A stretch of 64,000 bases of DNA from Vreelandella piezotolerans (GCF_012427705.1 NZ_CP048602.1:2666001-2730000); one strand, 5' to 3'. Counted from the first letter of the stretch, positions 17,801 through 26,791 are shown. Notes: generated from the letters alone by a model not told the origin. A program made the numbers and translations.

Positions 17801-18444
17801 AAGAGGCGCTAGACGCATGGCCGCATCTCCTGCCCGACACCATGATTCACTTCCAAGCCCACGGCCTAACGCTGGAAGAGCCTTTGGGCGAGCTGCGCCA
17901 GGATGAGGAAGGCCAGCGCTGCCGCCTGCTGCTGCTCAGCAGCAGCCTGATTAGCCAGGGCAGCGGGCGCGGCCAATACCGCTGGAGCCACCTGCTGCGC
18001 CCCTGGGTCGCCCACTTGGCAGGCAACCTCAACGGCCCGATGACCACCCGGCTACTTTCCAAAGCCGGACACGTCACGCTGGAGCCGATGGATGCCGAGA
18101 CCGCACGCCAGCACCTAGAAACCCAGCTCGCCGCGTGGCAATCGGGCCTGCAAACCCCGCTGCCGCTATCCCCACAGGCCGGTTTTGCCTGGCTGGCCAA
18201 GCAAGGCACGCCGGACATGGCACAAGAGAAAGGACGAGAGAGCGACGCCTACGCCGCCGCCGAAGCCGCCTATGAAGGCGGCTACAAAGTGACCGGGGAA
18301 GTAGCGCAAAGCGCCTATCTAGGCCACCAATGGCCCCGATTCGAGCGGCTGTTTTTCGAGCAGGCCAACGGACATACTTTTGCCACACTGACCGAATCAC
18401 TTTACGCACCGCTCTTTTTCGCTGTTAAGGGCAAAAAGGAGTAA
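14881..18444 (+). CDS. recC: exodeoxyribonuclease V subunit RecC
   Basis: 1187 residues, similar to E. coli RecC (1122). RecC is the non-catalytic scaffold of RecBCD that splits the DNA strands and reads Chi. Diagnostic stretches are the N-terminal MVVHANRLEDLRGLAVEWM, ETILVQSNGIGQWLKLALA, LIIFGISSLPQQTLEALAALS, and the middle MPMRAIPFKRVCLLGMNDGDYPRSQ...RSRREDDRYLFLEALLSARDQLYISW. The ATG at 14881 follows GAAGGAACG; the longer ORF from 14767 overlaps the ilvD promoter. RecB and RecD are encoded 2.3 kb downstream, after pncB and a toxin-antitoxin pair. Confidence 0.94.
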   Translation: MHANALFSPTSLTPGFMVVHANRLEDLRGLAVEWMRLHPLGPLENETILVQSNGIGQWLKLALAEDPKNGGAGIAAALDVMLPARFLWQAYRTVLTHVSQHADAVPETSPFDKSRLVWRLLRLLPTLAGQPVFEPLAQFLETDRDQRKHYQLAERLADLFDQYQVYRADWLDAWANGHDVLITAKGEHRPLEEHQRWQPSLWRILRDDVAATQGEAGLNSSRAQVHQRFLKATEKLEGQACPPGLPRRLIIFGISSLPQQTLEALAALSRCCQIVLCVHNPCQFYWADIIEHKDLLRAQRYRQRRKTGMPDTLDVLGTGDADDALHLHAQPLLAAWGKQGRDYLRLLDEHDDAGNYQTLFEQQALRIDMFEPFSGEERHCLLSQLQDDIRELRPVAETQGHWPALPEHDDSIVFHIAHGPQREVEILHDQLLAAFSADPALRPRDIIVMVPDIDRYAPHIEAVFGQLPTDDPRHIPYTLSDQASRHRLPLMIALEKLLRLPELRLSVSDLLDLLDVPALRQRFGLEERDLPVLERWMEGAGIRWGLNAQQRQRLELPGGLSQNTWAFGLRRLLLGYTVGDGHAWQGIEPFDDIGGLEAGLAGPLATLLEKLDATWETFCQPTDAATWVARLRALLETFFLTDDAQESIMLTKLENGLQQMLESSQEAELDDPLPLSMVREHWLAQIDEHSLSQRFLAGAVNFATLMPMRAIPFKRVCLLGMNDGDYPRSQPPLDFDLMGSDYRPGDRSRREDDRYLFLEALLSARDQLYISWMGRSQIDNSPLPPSVLVGQLRDHLEAGWQTHTGAPLLESLTTEHPLQPFSRAYFNHPAGRLFTYAHEWREVHAPRTPPAVERMLPAPENAPTSLSLAQLGGFLREPVRSFFNTRLGVYFEQEAMAELDAEPFALDGLQNWQLQDQLIAAQRQAVDHGQPRIEALHEALERFQGQGVLAMGAFGERMRAALADPMEELFNAYEEALDAWPHLLPDTMIHFQAHGLTLEEPLGELRQDEEGQRCRLLLLSSSLISQGSGRGQYRWSHLLRPWVAHLAGNLNGPMTTRLLSKAGHVTLEPMDAETARQHLETQLAAWQSGLQTPLPLSPQAGFAWLAKQGTPDMAQEKGRESDAYAAAEAAYEGGYKVTGEVAQSAYLGHQWPRFERLFFEQANGHTFATLTESLYAPLFFAVKGKKE

Positions 18445-18454
18445 AGCCACACGG

Positions 18455-19630
18455 CTAGGAACGGCCCATGCTGAGGACTTTCTTCGCCAACGCAATCATC
18501 TCCGGGTCGCCGGTGTGCTTGGTAGGCACATCGGAGAGCTTCACCACCGGCAGCCAGCCCTGCCCTTCGGGGCGGGCCTCGACCATCTTGATCACCATGT
18601 TCATGGGCGCCACGCCAATATCGTTGGTGAAGTTGGTGCCAATACCAAACGCCATGCCAATTCGCCCCTGGCAGAACGAACGAATGCGCTCCACTTTTTC
18701 AGGCGTCAGGGCATCGGAGAAGATGATGGTTTTGCTCAATGGGTTGATGCCCAAGCGCTGATAGTGGGCCATGGTGGCATCGGCGAACTCGATGGGGTCG
18801 CCGCTATCGTGGCGAACGCCGTCGAACAGCTTGGCGAACTTCTTATCGAAGCTCTCGAAAAAAGCACGAGTGGTAAAGGTATCGGTCAGCGCGATGCCCA
18901 AATCGCCCCGGTAGACATCCACCCAGTGCTCCAGCGCCAAGCTATTGGCCATTTTGAAACCAAAACGAGCGCCGTGGAACATGAACCACTCGTGAGCGTG
19001 GGTGCCGATGGGTTTTACCCCATGGCGCATCGCGAGCAGTACATTGCTGGTGCCACTAAACGCCTCACCGCCGTAATAGCGCAGCGCCTGCACGACCCGG
19101 TCGTGTACCGCAAACGAGAAGCGCCGCCGAGTGCCGAACTCGGCAATCTTCAGCCCGTGCTGGCGATACAGCTCGATCTTCTCGCGGGTGCGCTGCTCGA
19201 TGAGCGCTTCATCCTCTTTGGTCACCGCCACGCCACGCAGTTGGTACCAAAGCTCGCTAATCACCGCCATCAGCGGCACTTCCCATAAGATGGTGCGGTA
19301 CCACGGGCCTTCGATCACCACCGACAGCTCGCTGCCCTGCTGCTCGATCGTGACCTCACTGGGGTCATAACGAAAGCCCGCGAGAAAATCGAGATAGGTG
19401 GGATCCAAATAGGGGCAGGTGGTTTGCAGGTAGCGCTTCTCTTCATCCGACAAGCGCAGCGTCGCCATGCGAACCACTTCACCGCGCAGCGCCTCACCAA
19501 AGCCCTCGGGAAACGCATGCTCACCGCGATTGATGAACGCGTAGCGGGCATGGGCATAGGGGAAGCGTTTGATCACGGCATTCTGCATCGTGATCTTGTA
19601 AAAATCGTTATCCAGAAGCGAGGTCAGCAT
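18455..19630 (-). CDS. pncB: nicotinate phosphoribosyltransferase
   Basis: 391 residues. PncB joins nicotinate to PRPP in NAD salvage. Conserved parts: LLDNDFYKITMQNAV, YAFINRGEHAFPEGF, EFGTRRRFSFAVHDRVV, GTSNVLLAMRHGVKPIGTHAHEW with the phosphorylated-His region, and RHDSGDPIEFADATMAHY. It ends 10 bases from the convergent recC stop and splits recC from recB. AAGGGATCTC precedes the ATG. Confidence 0.96.
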   Translation of the reverse strand: MLTSLLDNDFYKITMQNAVIKRFPYAHARYAFINRGEHAFPEGFGEALRGEVVRMATLRLSDEEKRYLQTTCPYLDPTYLDFLAGFRYDPSEVTIEQQGSELSVVIEGPWYRTILWEVPLMAVISELWYQLRGVAVTKEDEALIEQRTREKIELYRQHGLKIAEFGTRRRFSFAVHDRVVQALRYYGGEAFSGTSNVLLAMRHGVKPIGTHAHEWFMFHGARFGFKMANSLALEHWVDVYRGDLGIALTDTFTTRAFFESFDKKFAKLFDGVRHDSGDPIEFADATMAHYQRLGINPLSKTIIFSDALTPEKVERIRSFCQGRIGMAFGIGTNFTNDIGVAPMNMVIKMVEARPEGQGWLPVVKLSDVPTKHTGDPEMIALAKKVLSMGRS

Positions 19631-19781
19631 GAGATCCCTTCACCAGCATCAACAGATCGCCAAGAGCGGCTAGCCCATTAGATTACCAGTTGGCGACGAT
19701 ACCTCACAGCCTAACCCCTGTTTACTGTGGCTAGCAGGTGGGCGAACGGCTATCTGCTATCGTGAGTAGAGTGCTACCATT

Positions 19782-19795
19782 TAAACACCGGTTTA
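19782..19795 (+). promoter_or_regulatory. small dyad upstream of the toxin-antitoxin pair
   Basis: TAAAC-ACCG-GTTTA lies 18 bases before the start of the MntA-like gene. Toxin-antitoxin operons are often autoregulated at such palindromes, but MntA has no DNA-binding domain, so this assignment is weak. Confidence 0.25.
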
Positions 19796-19813
19796 TCACT
19801 AGGAGCGGACTCC

Positions 19814-20122
19814 ATGCGTCTTTCGCAATCACAGCGCGAGCTTATTCTGTCAGGCGTCCGTGAGTTTGTAGGGCCTTCGGTGGCAGTGCATGTTTTCGGC
19901 TCGCGGCTAGATGATAGTAAGCGCGGCGGCGATGTCGATCTGCTGCTTATATCCCCCAACGCCATCCCGCTACTCGCCTGTGCTGAGTTCAAGATGGCGC
20001 TAGAACAACGCCTCCAGCTACCGCTTGATATCGTGACCTACGTAACAACAGCTGAACCTACTCCGTTTCAAGCCATTGCACTCGCCCAGTCACGGCCAAT
20101 GACGCTTGAGGTAGCCGCATGA
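19814..20122 (+). CDS. mntA: MntA-like nucleotidyltransferase antitoxin
   Basis: 102 residues of the minimal nucleotidyltransferase fold. The active-site motif is HVFGSRLDDSKRGGDVDLLL (GSR then DxD), with a third Asp in LPLDIVTYV. In characterised MntA-HepT pairs MntA AMPylates a Tyr of the HEPN ribonuclease and so neutralises it. The gene overlaps the next by the four bases ATGA, the usual tight coupling of such pairs. AGGAG precedes the start. The DNA is less G+C-rich than recC/recB, consistent with acquisition into the recBCD locus. Confidence 0.85.
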   Translation: MRLSQSQRELILSGVREFVGPSVAVHVFGSRLDDSKRGGDVDLLLISPNAIPLLACAEFKMALEQRLQLPLDIVTYVTTAEPTPFQAIALAQSRPMTLEVAA

Positions 20123-20655
20123 GCCAGGATGTACTTAGCGAACAGCAGCGCTATCTGGCGCAACTGCTTGAAGCCATTCAGCGCTGCGCTTGGTTTCTTC
20201 ATCAATCACGCAAAAAAGTCACATGGCCTTTGGACGGTGATTGGTTAGCCGACCATAAAAAAGATGTCGACCTTTTTGAAACACTGGCCGCTATCAATGA
20301 GCGGTTTGCCAAGCTACAGGACTCTATTGCTTCTGCTATGCGGCACAGCGCCCTGTTGGCAGGTGAGTCTACTGACAGTTTTCTCAAAGTCCTTTCGCTG
20401 TTCGAAAAGCAGGGCGTCGTGGACGCTACCAGTGACTGGCAGCGCTGCCGCGCTATTCGCAATATTGCCGCTCATGATTACTCGACGCACTATGCACAAA
20501 TAGCAGAGCACTTTAACTTGCTGAACGAACTTGCCGACGTTCTCCTTGTGACCTCAAAAAGACTAGTGACATGGAGTGCTGAACAATTGGGCATTTTTCC
20601 TGCCACCCAAGACTTCTCTGACGAATTCGACACCGTCTTTCAACCCCGTCTCTAA
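20119..20655 (+). CDS. hepT: HepT-like HEPN ribonuclease toxin
   Basis: 178 residues, mostly helical, of the HEPN superfamily. The catalytic Rx4HxY motif is visible as RNIAAHDY near residues 115-122, after CRAI; the Tyr is the residue modified by MntA in known pairs. At 178 residues it is longer than typical HepT (about 140), with an extra N-terminal stretch. Placed between pncB and recB and fully coupled to the antitoxin gene. A role in phage defence or plasmid stability is plausible; nothing in the sequence tells which. Confidence 0.83.
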   Translation: MSQDVLSEQQRYLAQLLEAIQRCAWFLHQSRKKVTWPLDGDWLADHKKDVDLFETLAAINERFAKLQDSIASAMRHSALLAGESTDSFLKVLSLFEKQGVVDATSDWQRCRAIRNIAAHDYSTHYAQIAEHFNLLNELADVLLVTSKRLVTWSAEQLGIFPATQDFSDEFDTVFQPRL

Positions 20656-20705
20656 CGCTGCTTTGCTCTTTTGCCCAGCTCTTGGCAACGCGATATAGTG
20701 CCGGT

Positions 20706-20728
20706 GCCTTGGGTCAGCCACCCAAGGC
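20706..20728 (+). terminator. hairpin between hepT and recB
   Basis: A 9-bp perfect stem (GCCTTGGGT / ACCCAAGGC) with loop CAGCC, followed by GCTTTGCTTTT. It could end the toxin-antitoxin transcript 40 bases before the recB start. Confidence 0.65.
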
Positions 20729-20767
20729 GCTTTGCTTTTCGCCTGCCGTGATGTTCGGAGAATGAGA

Positions 20768-23700
20768 ATGAGCCAGCCCGCCCCGCTGAACCCGCTGACG
20801 CTGCCGCTTCACGGCAGCCGTTTGATCGAAGCCAGCGCGGGCACGGGGAAAACCTTCACCATCGCGCTGCTCTACGTGCGCCTGGTGCTGGGCGGGCAGC
20901 ACAGTGACGACGACACCGCCTTCATACGCCCACTCACCCCGCCGGAAATTTTGGTGGTCACGTTCACCAACGCCGCCACGCAAGAATTACGCGAACGTAT
21001 CCGCCACCGGCTGGTGGAAGCGGCGGCGGTGTTTCGGCATCAGGGTGAAGACTCACTGCTTCTAGCACTGCGCAGCCAATACCCCGAGGCCACGTGGCCC
21101 GCCTGCGCCCGCCGCCTGGAGCTGGCCGCCGAGTGGATGGACGAAGCCGCCGTTTCCACTATTCATAGCTGGTGCTACCGCATGCTGCGCGAGCACGCCT
21201 TCGATAGCGGCAGCCTGTTCTCGCTCAATTTGGAAAACGACCAGCAAGAGCTGGAGCAAGAAGTGGTGCGCGACTACTGGCGCACCTTCTACTACCCGCT
21301 GGACGCCGAAGCGCTGGGCAGCATTACCGGCTACTGGAAGTCGCCGGACCAGCTCCACGGGCAGGTGCGCAAACTACTGACCGAAAGCGAAGCCCTAGGC
21401 AACCCACGCCCCGCGCCCGAGCAAACCCTAAGCGCCGCCCAGGCCGAGCGCAGCGCACGCCTAACCGAGCTAAAAGCCCCCTGGCCTGCGTGGCTGGATG
21501 AACTAGTACCCGCACTGGAAGACGCCGCCAAACGCAAAGCCTTCAAAGGCCAAAGCTTCAACGCCAAAAGCCGCGCCAACTGGCTAGGCGCGCTGCGGGA
21601 GTGGTGTGACAGCGACGCCACCCGCCCCGCACTCACCGATGCCGCCTGGAAACGCCTTACCCCAGACGGCATGGCCGAGATATGGAAAGAGGGCGCGCCC
21701 CCTTGCCCCGCCGCCTGGGAAGCGCTGGCCGAGCTGCCCACCGCGCTTAACGCCCTGCCCGAGCCGCGTAACGACCTGCTGATTCACGCCGTGCAGTGGT
21801 GCAAAGTGCGCCTGGAGCGGGAGCAAGAGCGCCGCGCCGAAATGGGCCCCAACGACCTGCTCACCCACTTGGACCGCGCCCTGCAAGGCCCCAATAAAGA
21901 GGCCCTAGCCGCGCAGATACTGCGCCAGTTCCCCGTGGCGCTGATCGACGAGTTCCAAGACACCGACCCCGTCCAGTACCGCATCTTCAACGCGGTGTAT
22001 GAGGTCGCCAAGCCCCGCCGAGACGCCGCCATGCTGCTGATCGGCGACCCCAAACAGGCCATCTACGCCTTTCGCGGCGCGGATATCTTCACCTACCTCA
22101 AAGCCCGCGAAGACACCGCAGGCCGCCACGTGACGCTGGGCACCAACTTCCGTTCCAGCCGCGCCATGGTCGAGGCGGTGAACCACTGCTTCCGCTACGC
22201 CGATGAACACCCGGCCGGGGCGTTCCTGTTCCGCGAAGAAGGCGGCAACAACCCGCTGCCGTTTCTGCCGGTAGATGCCAAAGGCCGCAGTGAGCAGCTC
22301 GTTCACCAAGGCCAACCGCTGCCCGCCATGACGCTCTGGCCGCTCGCCGCCGACGAGCCGCTCTCCAAAACCGCCTACCAGACCGAAATGGCCGAACGCT
22401 GCGCCTCGTATATGGCGGAACTGCTCAACGCAGGCCAACACGGCAAGAGTGGCTTTCAAACCGACGACGCACTCACCCCGCTCAAACCTTCCGATATGGC
22501 AGTGCTGGTGAACGGCCTGCAGGAAGCCCGCGCCATTCGTCAGGCGCTGGCCAGCCGAGGGGTGAAGAGCGTGTACCTGTCGGACCACGACAAGGTGTTC
22601 AGCTCGCCCATGGCCGCCCAGGTAGAGCGCTGGCTGCGCGCCTGCGCCGAGCCGCTGGCCAGCTCCCGCCAGGCCGAAGCGCACCTGCGCGCCGCGCTGG
22701 CCACCCCAGTGCTGGGGCTCAGCCTTGCCGAGCTGGACCACCTGCAGCAAAACGAGCTGGCCTGGGAGGCGCGGGTCGAGCAGTTCAGCCACTACCACCG
22801 CCTGTGGCAGCGCCAGGGCGTGCTGCCGCTGGTGCGCCGCATCATGGTGGATTTCGAGATTCCCGCCCGGCTGCTGGCAGAGTTCGAGGAAGGTGAGCGC
22901 TTGCTCACCGACCTGCTGCACCTGGGCGAACTGCTGCAACAGGCCAGCGCCGAGCTGGACGGCGAACACGCGCTGATTCGCTTTCTGTTTGATGCCATTG
23001 CCGACCCGGAAAGCCACGGCGACAGCCACAAGCTGCGCCTGGAGAGCGACGCGGATCTGGTCAAGGTGGTCACCATCCACAAATCCAAAGGGCTGGAGTA
23101 CCCGCTGGTGTTCCTGCCCTTCATCGCCAACCACCGGCCGGTGAAAGCCGAAGACGTACCGCTGCGCTGGCACGACAGCGAGGGCAACCTGCAGCTCAGC
23201 CTGGACGCCGATGACACGATACTCGCCACCGCCGACCGCGAACGGCTGGGGGAAGACCTGCGCAAACTCTACGTGGCGCTCACCCGCGCCCGCCACGCCA
23301 CCTGGCTGGGGCTGGCCCCGCTAAAAGGCCTGGAAAACAGCGCGCTGGGCTATCTGTTGACCGGTGGCAGCGCCCTTACCCCCGATGCGCTCCCCAAAGC
23401 GCTCGGTGCTCTGGTGGAAGGCAGCGATATTCACCTCGGCACGCCGCCCGAGCCCACCGCTGATCGCGTGACGCCCGTGGCGGAAAGCGGCGCCCTGGGC
23501 CATGCCCGCACGCCCACGCGCCCGGCCAAAGAGCACTGGTGGATTGCCAGCTACTCCGCGCTGCGGCTTTCCGGCACGCTCACCGCCCCGGTGCTGCCAC
23601 CGCTGGAGCCCACTACCGCCCAGGAAGCCACCGCCTTCGAAGTACTGGATGAACCTCGGGATCTTTCCCAACCAGAAGCGTATCACCTGCACAAATTCCC

Positions 23701-24442
23701 CCGTGGCCCCGGCCCCGGCACCTTCCTGCACGGGCTGCTGGAGTGGGCAGGCAAGCAAGGTTTCGATGCTGCCGCAAATGATAGAGACGCGCTCAACGAC
23801 ATGCTGTGGCGGCGGGTGCAGCTACGCGGCTGGCAAGCATGGCAAGAGCCGCTGGCGGGCTGGCTAAGCGCCCTGCTCACCACGCCGCTACCGCTGGCCG
23901 CGCCCTCCCCGCAAAGCGTGGCGCTGAATGAGCTGGAAAGCTACCAGGTAGAGCTAGAGTTCTGGTTTGCCGCCAAGCGGGTGAACACCCAAGCCATCGA
24001 CGCGCTGGTGAGCAAGCACTTACTGCCAGGCATCGAACGCCCCGCGCTGGATGCCGACACCCTCAACGGCATGCTGAAAGGCTTCATCGACCTGGCCTTC
24101 GAGCATCAGGGGCGCTTCTACGTGCTGGACTGGAAATCGAACTACCTGGGCCCCAACGACAGCGCCTACGAACCCGAGGCCCTGCGCCACGCGCTGCTCG
24201 CCAAACGCTACGACCTGCAGGCCGCACTCTACCTGCTCGCCATGCACCGGCTGTTAAAAGCGCGCCTGCCAGATTACGACCCGCACCAGCACTTGGGCGG
24301 TTCGATGACGGTATTTCTACGCGGCAGCCGCAGCCCTGTGCGCGGCGTGGTGGGCGAACCCGCCCCGGTTGAACTCATCGACGCCCTGGATAGCCTGTTT
24401 GCAGGCGAGCCACACGCCACCCAGCAGGAGGCCACGGCATGA
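20768..24442 (+). CDS. recB: exodeoxyribonuclease V subunit RecB
   Basis: 1224 residues (E. coli 1180). It is the 3'-5' SF1 helicase and only nuclease of RecBCD. Walker A is ASAGTGKTFT (about 22-31); Walker B and neighbours read ALIDEFQDTDPVQYRIF, followed by LIGDPKQAIYAFRGADI; motif V is VVTIHKSKGLEYPLVFLPF. The C-terminal nuclease site shows GFIDLAF...YVLDWKSNYLG (about 1105-1124). Start 20768 is chosen since GGAG (20757-20760) is seven bases before it; the ATG at 20762 is too close. It overlaps recD by ATGA. Confidence 0.96.
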   Translation: MSQPAPLNPLTLPLHGSRLIEASAGTGKTFTIALLYVRLVLGGQHSDDDTAFIRPLTPPEILVVTFTNAATQELRERIRHRLVEAAAVFRHQGEDSLLLALRSQYPEATWPACARRLELAAEWMDEAAVSTIHSWCYRMLREHAFDSGSLFSLNLENDQQELEQEVVRDYWRTFYYPLDAEALGSITGYWKSPDQLHGQVRKLLTESEALGNPRPAPEQTLSAAQAERSARLTELKAPWPAWLDELVPALEDAAKRKAFKGQSFNAKSRANWLGALREWCDSDATRPALTDAAWKRLTPDGMAEIWKEGAPPCPAAWEALAELPTALNALPEPRNDLLIHAVQWCKVRLEREQERRAEMGPNDLLTHLDRALQGPNKEALAAQILRQFPVALIDEFQDTDPVQYRIFNAVYEVAKPRRDAAMLLIGDPKQAIYAFRGADIFTYLKAREDTAGRHVTLGTNFRSSRAMVEAVNHCFRYADEHPAGAFLFREEGGNNPLPFLPVDAKGRSEQLVHQGQPLPAMTLWPLAADEPLSKTAYQTEMAERCASYMAELLNAGQHGKSGFQTDDALTPLKPSDMAVLVNGLQEARAIRQALASRGVKSVYLSDHDKVFSSPMAAQVERWLRACAEPLASSRQAEAHLRAALATPVLGLSLAELDHLQQNELAWEARVEQFSHYHRLWQRQGVLPLVRRIMVDFEIPARLLAEFEEGERLLTDLLHLGELLQQASAELDGEHALIRFLFDAIADPESHGDSHKLRLESDADLVKVVTIHKSKGLEYPLVFLPFIANHRPVKAEDVPLRWHDSEGNLQLSLDADDTILATADRERLGEDLRKLYVALTRARHATWLGLAPLKGLENSALGYLLTGGSALTPDALPKALGALVEGSDIHLGTPPEPTADRVTPVAESGALGHARTPTRPAKEHWWIASYSALRLSGTLTAPVLPPLEPTTAQEATAFEVLDEPRDLSQPEAYHLHKFPRGPGPGTFLHGLLEWAGKQGFDAAANDRDALNDMLWRRVQLRGWQAWQEPLAGWLSALLTTPLPLAAPSPQSVALNELESYQVELEFWFAAKRVNTQAIDALVSKHLLPGIERPALDADTLNGMLKGFIDLAFEHQGRFYVLDWKSNYLGPNDSAYEPEALRHALLAKRYDLQAALYLLAMHRLLKARLPDYDPHQHLGGSMTVFLRGSRSPVRGVVGEPAPVELIDALDSLFAGEPHATQQEATA

Positions 24443-26772
24443 GCCGCCAGCACGATACTCACACCTTCGATATGTTCGGCGATGCCGCCAGCGCCCACCC
24501 GGCACTCGGCAGCACCCCGGAACTGCTGGCCCTGTGCGAACGCTGGGTAGCGCGAGGCTGGCTGCGGGATTTAGACCGCGCCCTGGTGCGCTTTTTAGCC
24601 AGTGAAGCCCCGGACGCCCCCACGCTGCTGCTACTGGCGGCAGCGCTGGCCAGCCACCAGCTAGGCCGCGGCCATGTATGCCTGGATATTAACGCCACGC
24701 TCAACGCGCCGGATTTCGCCCTTTCGCTACCGCCCGAAGGGGACGACCTCACCGACCCGCCGCCGCTGCCCAGCGACGTGCTGGCCACGCTCACGCTCAG
24801 CGAATGGCAAGCCGCCCTGCACCACCCGCTGCTCACCAGCGAAGGCCCCGGCAACACACCGCTGGTTGTAGTGACCACTCACTCAGTCAGCGGCACCCCC
24901 AGCACGCGGCTCTACCTGCGCCGCTACTGGCAGTACGAACAAAGCCTGCACCAACACATCGCCGCACGCCTGGAAGCCACCAGCACCGGCTCAGAAAGCA
25001 CGGGCACAGAAGGCCAAAGTGGGAGGCCAAATCATCTGACAACCGAGCCAACCACTAGCCACACAGCAAGCACAGGCTCAGAAAGCAAAGGTGGGAGGCC
25101 AATTCATTGGGCGACGGGTGACGCCAGTCACCCTGGGTTACTCCCCCAAGCCCTGAACATACTGTTCAAACAAAGCAACGGCCTAGACTGGCAAAAAACC
25201 GCCTGCGCCCTGGCTGCCCGCAGCCGCTTCGGCATCATTACCGGCGGCCCCGGCACCGGCAAAACCACCACCGTGGTACGCCTGCTCGCCCTGCTGCAAA
25301 CCCTGCAACTGGCCCAGCACCCCAGCCAGCCGTTGCGCATTCGCCTAGCCGCCCCCACCGGCAAAGCCGCCGCCCGCTTGAACGAATCTATTGCTGGGCA
25401 GGTGAATGCGTTACCGCTCGCTGAATTGGCAACGCTACTCAGTGAACACTCACCTGCGGCAACAGCCAGCGAGATCGCGATTCCCACGGAAGTTACCACC
25501 CTCCACCGCCTGCTCGGCGCACGCCCCGATACCCGCCACTTCCGCCACAGCGCCGCCAACCCGCTGGCGCTGGATGTGCTGGTGATCGACGAAGCCTCGA
25601 TGGTGGATATCGAAATGATGGCCGCGACCCTCAGCGCCCTGCCCGCCCACGCCCAGTGCATTCTGCTGGGGGATAAAGACCAGCTCGCCTCGGTAGAGGC
25701 AGGCTCGGTACTCGGCGACCTATGCCGCCGCGCGGAAGCCTCACACTACACCCCCGCCACCGCCGACTGGCTGGCCCAAGCCACCGGCCAGCCGCTGCCA
25801 GCCGAGTTCATCGACCCTGCAGGCCAACCGCTCGACCAAGCCATTACCATGCTGCGGGTTAGCCACCGCTTCAATGAACACAGCGGCATCGGCCAGTTAG
25901 CGAAAGCCATTAACCAGCCTGGCCATGCGCAAAGTGATCGGGAAAAACAGCAGGCGGTAACGGCCGTGCTGCGCCACGGCTACCCAGATATTCACCATTT
26001 GGTGATGAGTGACGACGCCGCGCTGGATAAGCTGGTAATTCACGGTAGCCCCAGCGGCTTTGCGGGCAACGGTGACGGCCGCACCGACCACGAAGGCCAG
26101 CCTATCGCCCCGCCCACCGGCTACTGCCACTACCTCAACGTGCTGCAAGCCCAGCGCCCACGGGGGGAGTCGTTCGAGGAGAACCAAGCCGCCTATAACA
26201 CCTGGGCCAGCGAGGTGCTCAGCGCCTATAGCCACTTCCAACTGCTGTGCGCGCTGCGCAAAGGCCCCTGGGGGGTTGAAGGGTTAAACCAACGCATCGC
26301 CAGCACATTGCGCCGCGAAAAGCTGCTGTTCGGCAGTGACTACACGCTAGAGAAAGGCTGGTATGAAGGCCGCCCCGTGCTGGTGACCCAAAACGACTAC
26401 GGCCTGAAACTGATGAACGGCGATATCGGCATCACCCTGGCCGTGCCCGACCCGCGCCATCCGCAGCAAACGCTATTGAGAGTGGCCTTTCCCACTAGCG
26501 ACACCGACAAACCCATCCGCTGGGTGCTGCCTTCACGCCTGCACGCGGTAGAAACCGTGTTTGCGATGACGGTGCACAAATCCCAAGGCTCGGAGTTCTT
26601 GCACACCGCGCTACTGCTGTCCCCCACGCTCAACCCCATTCTGACCCGCGAGCTGGTCTACACCGGCATCACCCGCGCCCGCGAATGGCTCACGGTGGTG
26701 GAAGCCAAACGCGGGGTGTTGAATGAGGCGGTGACTCGAGAGGTTATGAGAGTTAGTGGAGTGAAGAGGTAA
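24439..26772 (+). CDS. recD: exodeoxyribonuclease V subunit RecD, long form with repeat-bearing linker
   Basis: 777 residues against 608 in E. coli. RecD is the 5'-3' SF1 helicase of RecBCD. Walker A is GGPGTGKTTTVV (about 268-279); LVIDEASMVDIEMM and the C-terminal VHKSQGSEF and YTGITRAREWL motifs are intact. Between the N-terminal domain and the helicase core (about residues 181-233) lies a low-complexity Ser/Thr/Gly linker coded by a duplicated palindromic sequence (see the repeat entry). A second large insert is around residues 450-560. A diverged copy of the last 45 codons lies 0.5 kb downstream, marking the edge of a foreign block. Confidence 0.94.
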   Translation: MSRQHDTHTFDMFGDAASAHPALGSTPELLALCERWVARGWLRDLDRALVRFLASEAPDAPTLLLLAAALASHQLGRGHVCLDINATLNAPDFALSLPPEGDDLTDPPPLPSDVLATLTLSEWQAALHHPLLTSEGPGNTPLVVVTTHSVSGTPSTRLYLRRYWQYEQSLHQHIAARLEATSTGSESTGTEGQSGRPNHLTTEPTTSHTASTGSESKGGRPIHWATGDASHPGLLPQALNILFKQSNGLDWQKTACALAARSRFGIITGGPGTGKTTTVVRLLALLQTLQLAQHPSQPLRIRLAAPTGKAAARLNESIAGQVNALPLAELATLLSEHSPAATASEIAIPTEVTTLHRLLGARPDTRHFRHSAANPLALDVLVIDEASMVDIEMMAATLSALPAHAQCILLGDKDQLASVEAGSVLGDLCRRAEASHYTPATADWLAQATGQPLPAEFIDPAGQPLDQAITMLRVSHRFNEHSGIGQLAKAINQPGHAQSDREKQQAVTAVLRHGYPDIHHLVMSDDAALDKLVIHGSPSGFAGNGDGRTDHEGQPIAPPTGYCHYLNVLQAQRPRGESFEENQAAYNTWASEVLSAYSHFQLLCALRKGPWGVEGLNQRIASTLRREKLLFGSDYTLEKGWYEGRPVLVTQNDYGLKLMNGDIGITLAVPDPRHPQQTLLRVAFPTSDTDKPIRWVLPSRLHAVETVFAMTVHKSQGSEFLHTALLLSPTLNPILTRELVYTGITRAREWLTVVEAKRGVLNEAVTREVMRVSGVKR
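24981..25133 (+). repeat. two REP-like copies inside recD
   Basis: The motif AGCACMGGCTCAGAAAGC, then AAAG, then GTGGGAGGCCAAWTCAT occurs twice (24981-25040 and 25069-25115). Copy 2 contains a perfect CCAAT-TC-ATTGG palindrome after GTGGGAGG, and is followed by a second hairpin GGGTGAC-GCCA-GTCACCC (25116-25133). The layout, a GTGGGAG head before a short palindrome, resembles pseudomonad REP sequences. Both copies stay in frame and code the RecD linker (GSES...GRPNHL and GSESKGGRPIHW). That it is a genomic REP family is inferred from one window. Confidence 0.6.
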
Positions 26773-26791
26773 ATACCGCTTAATAAAAACA

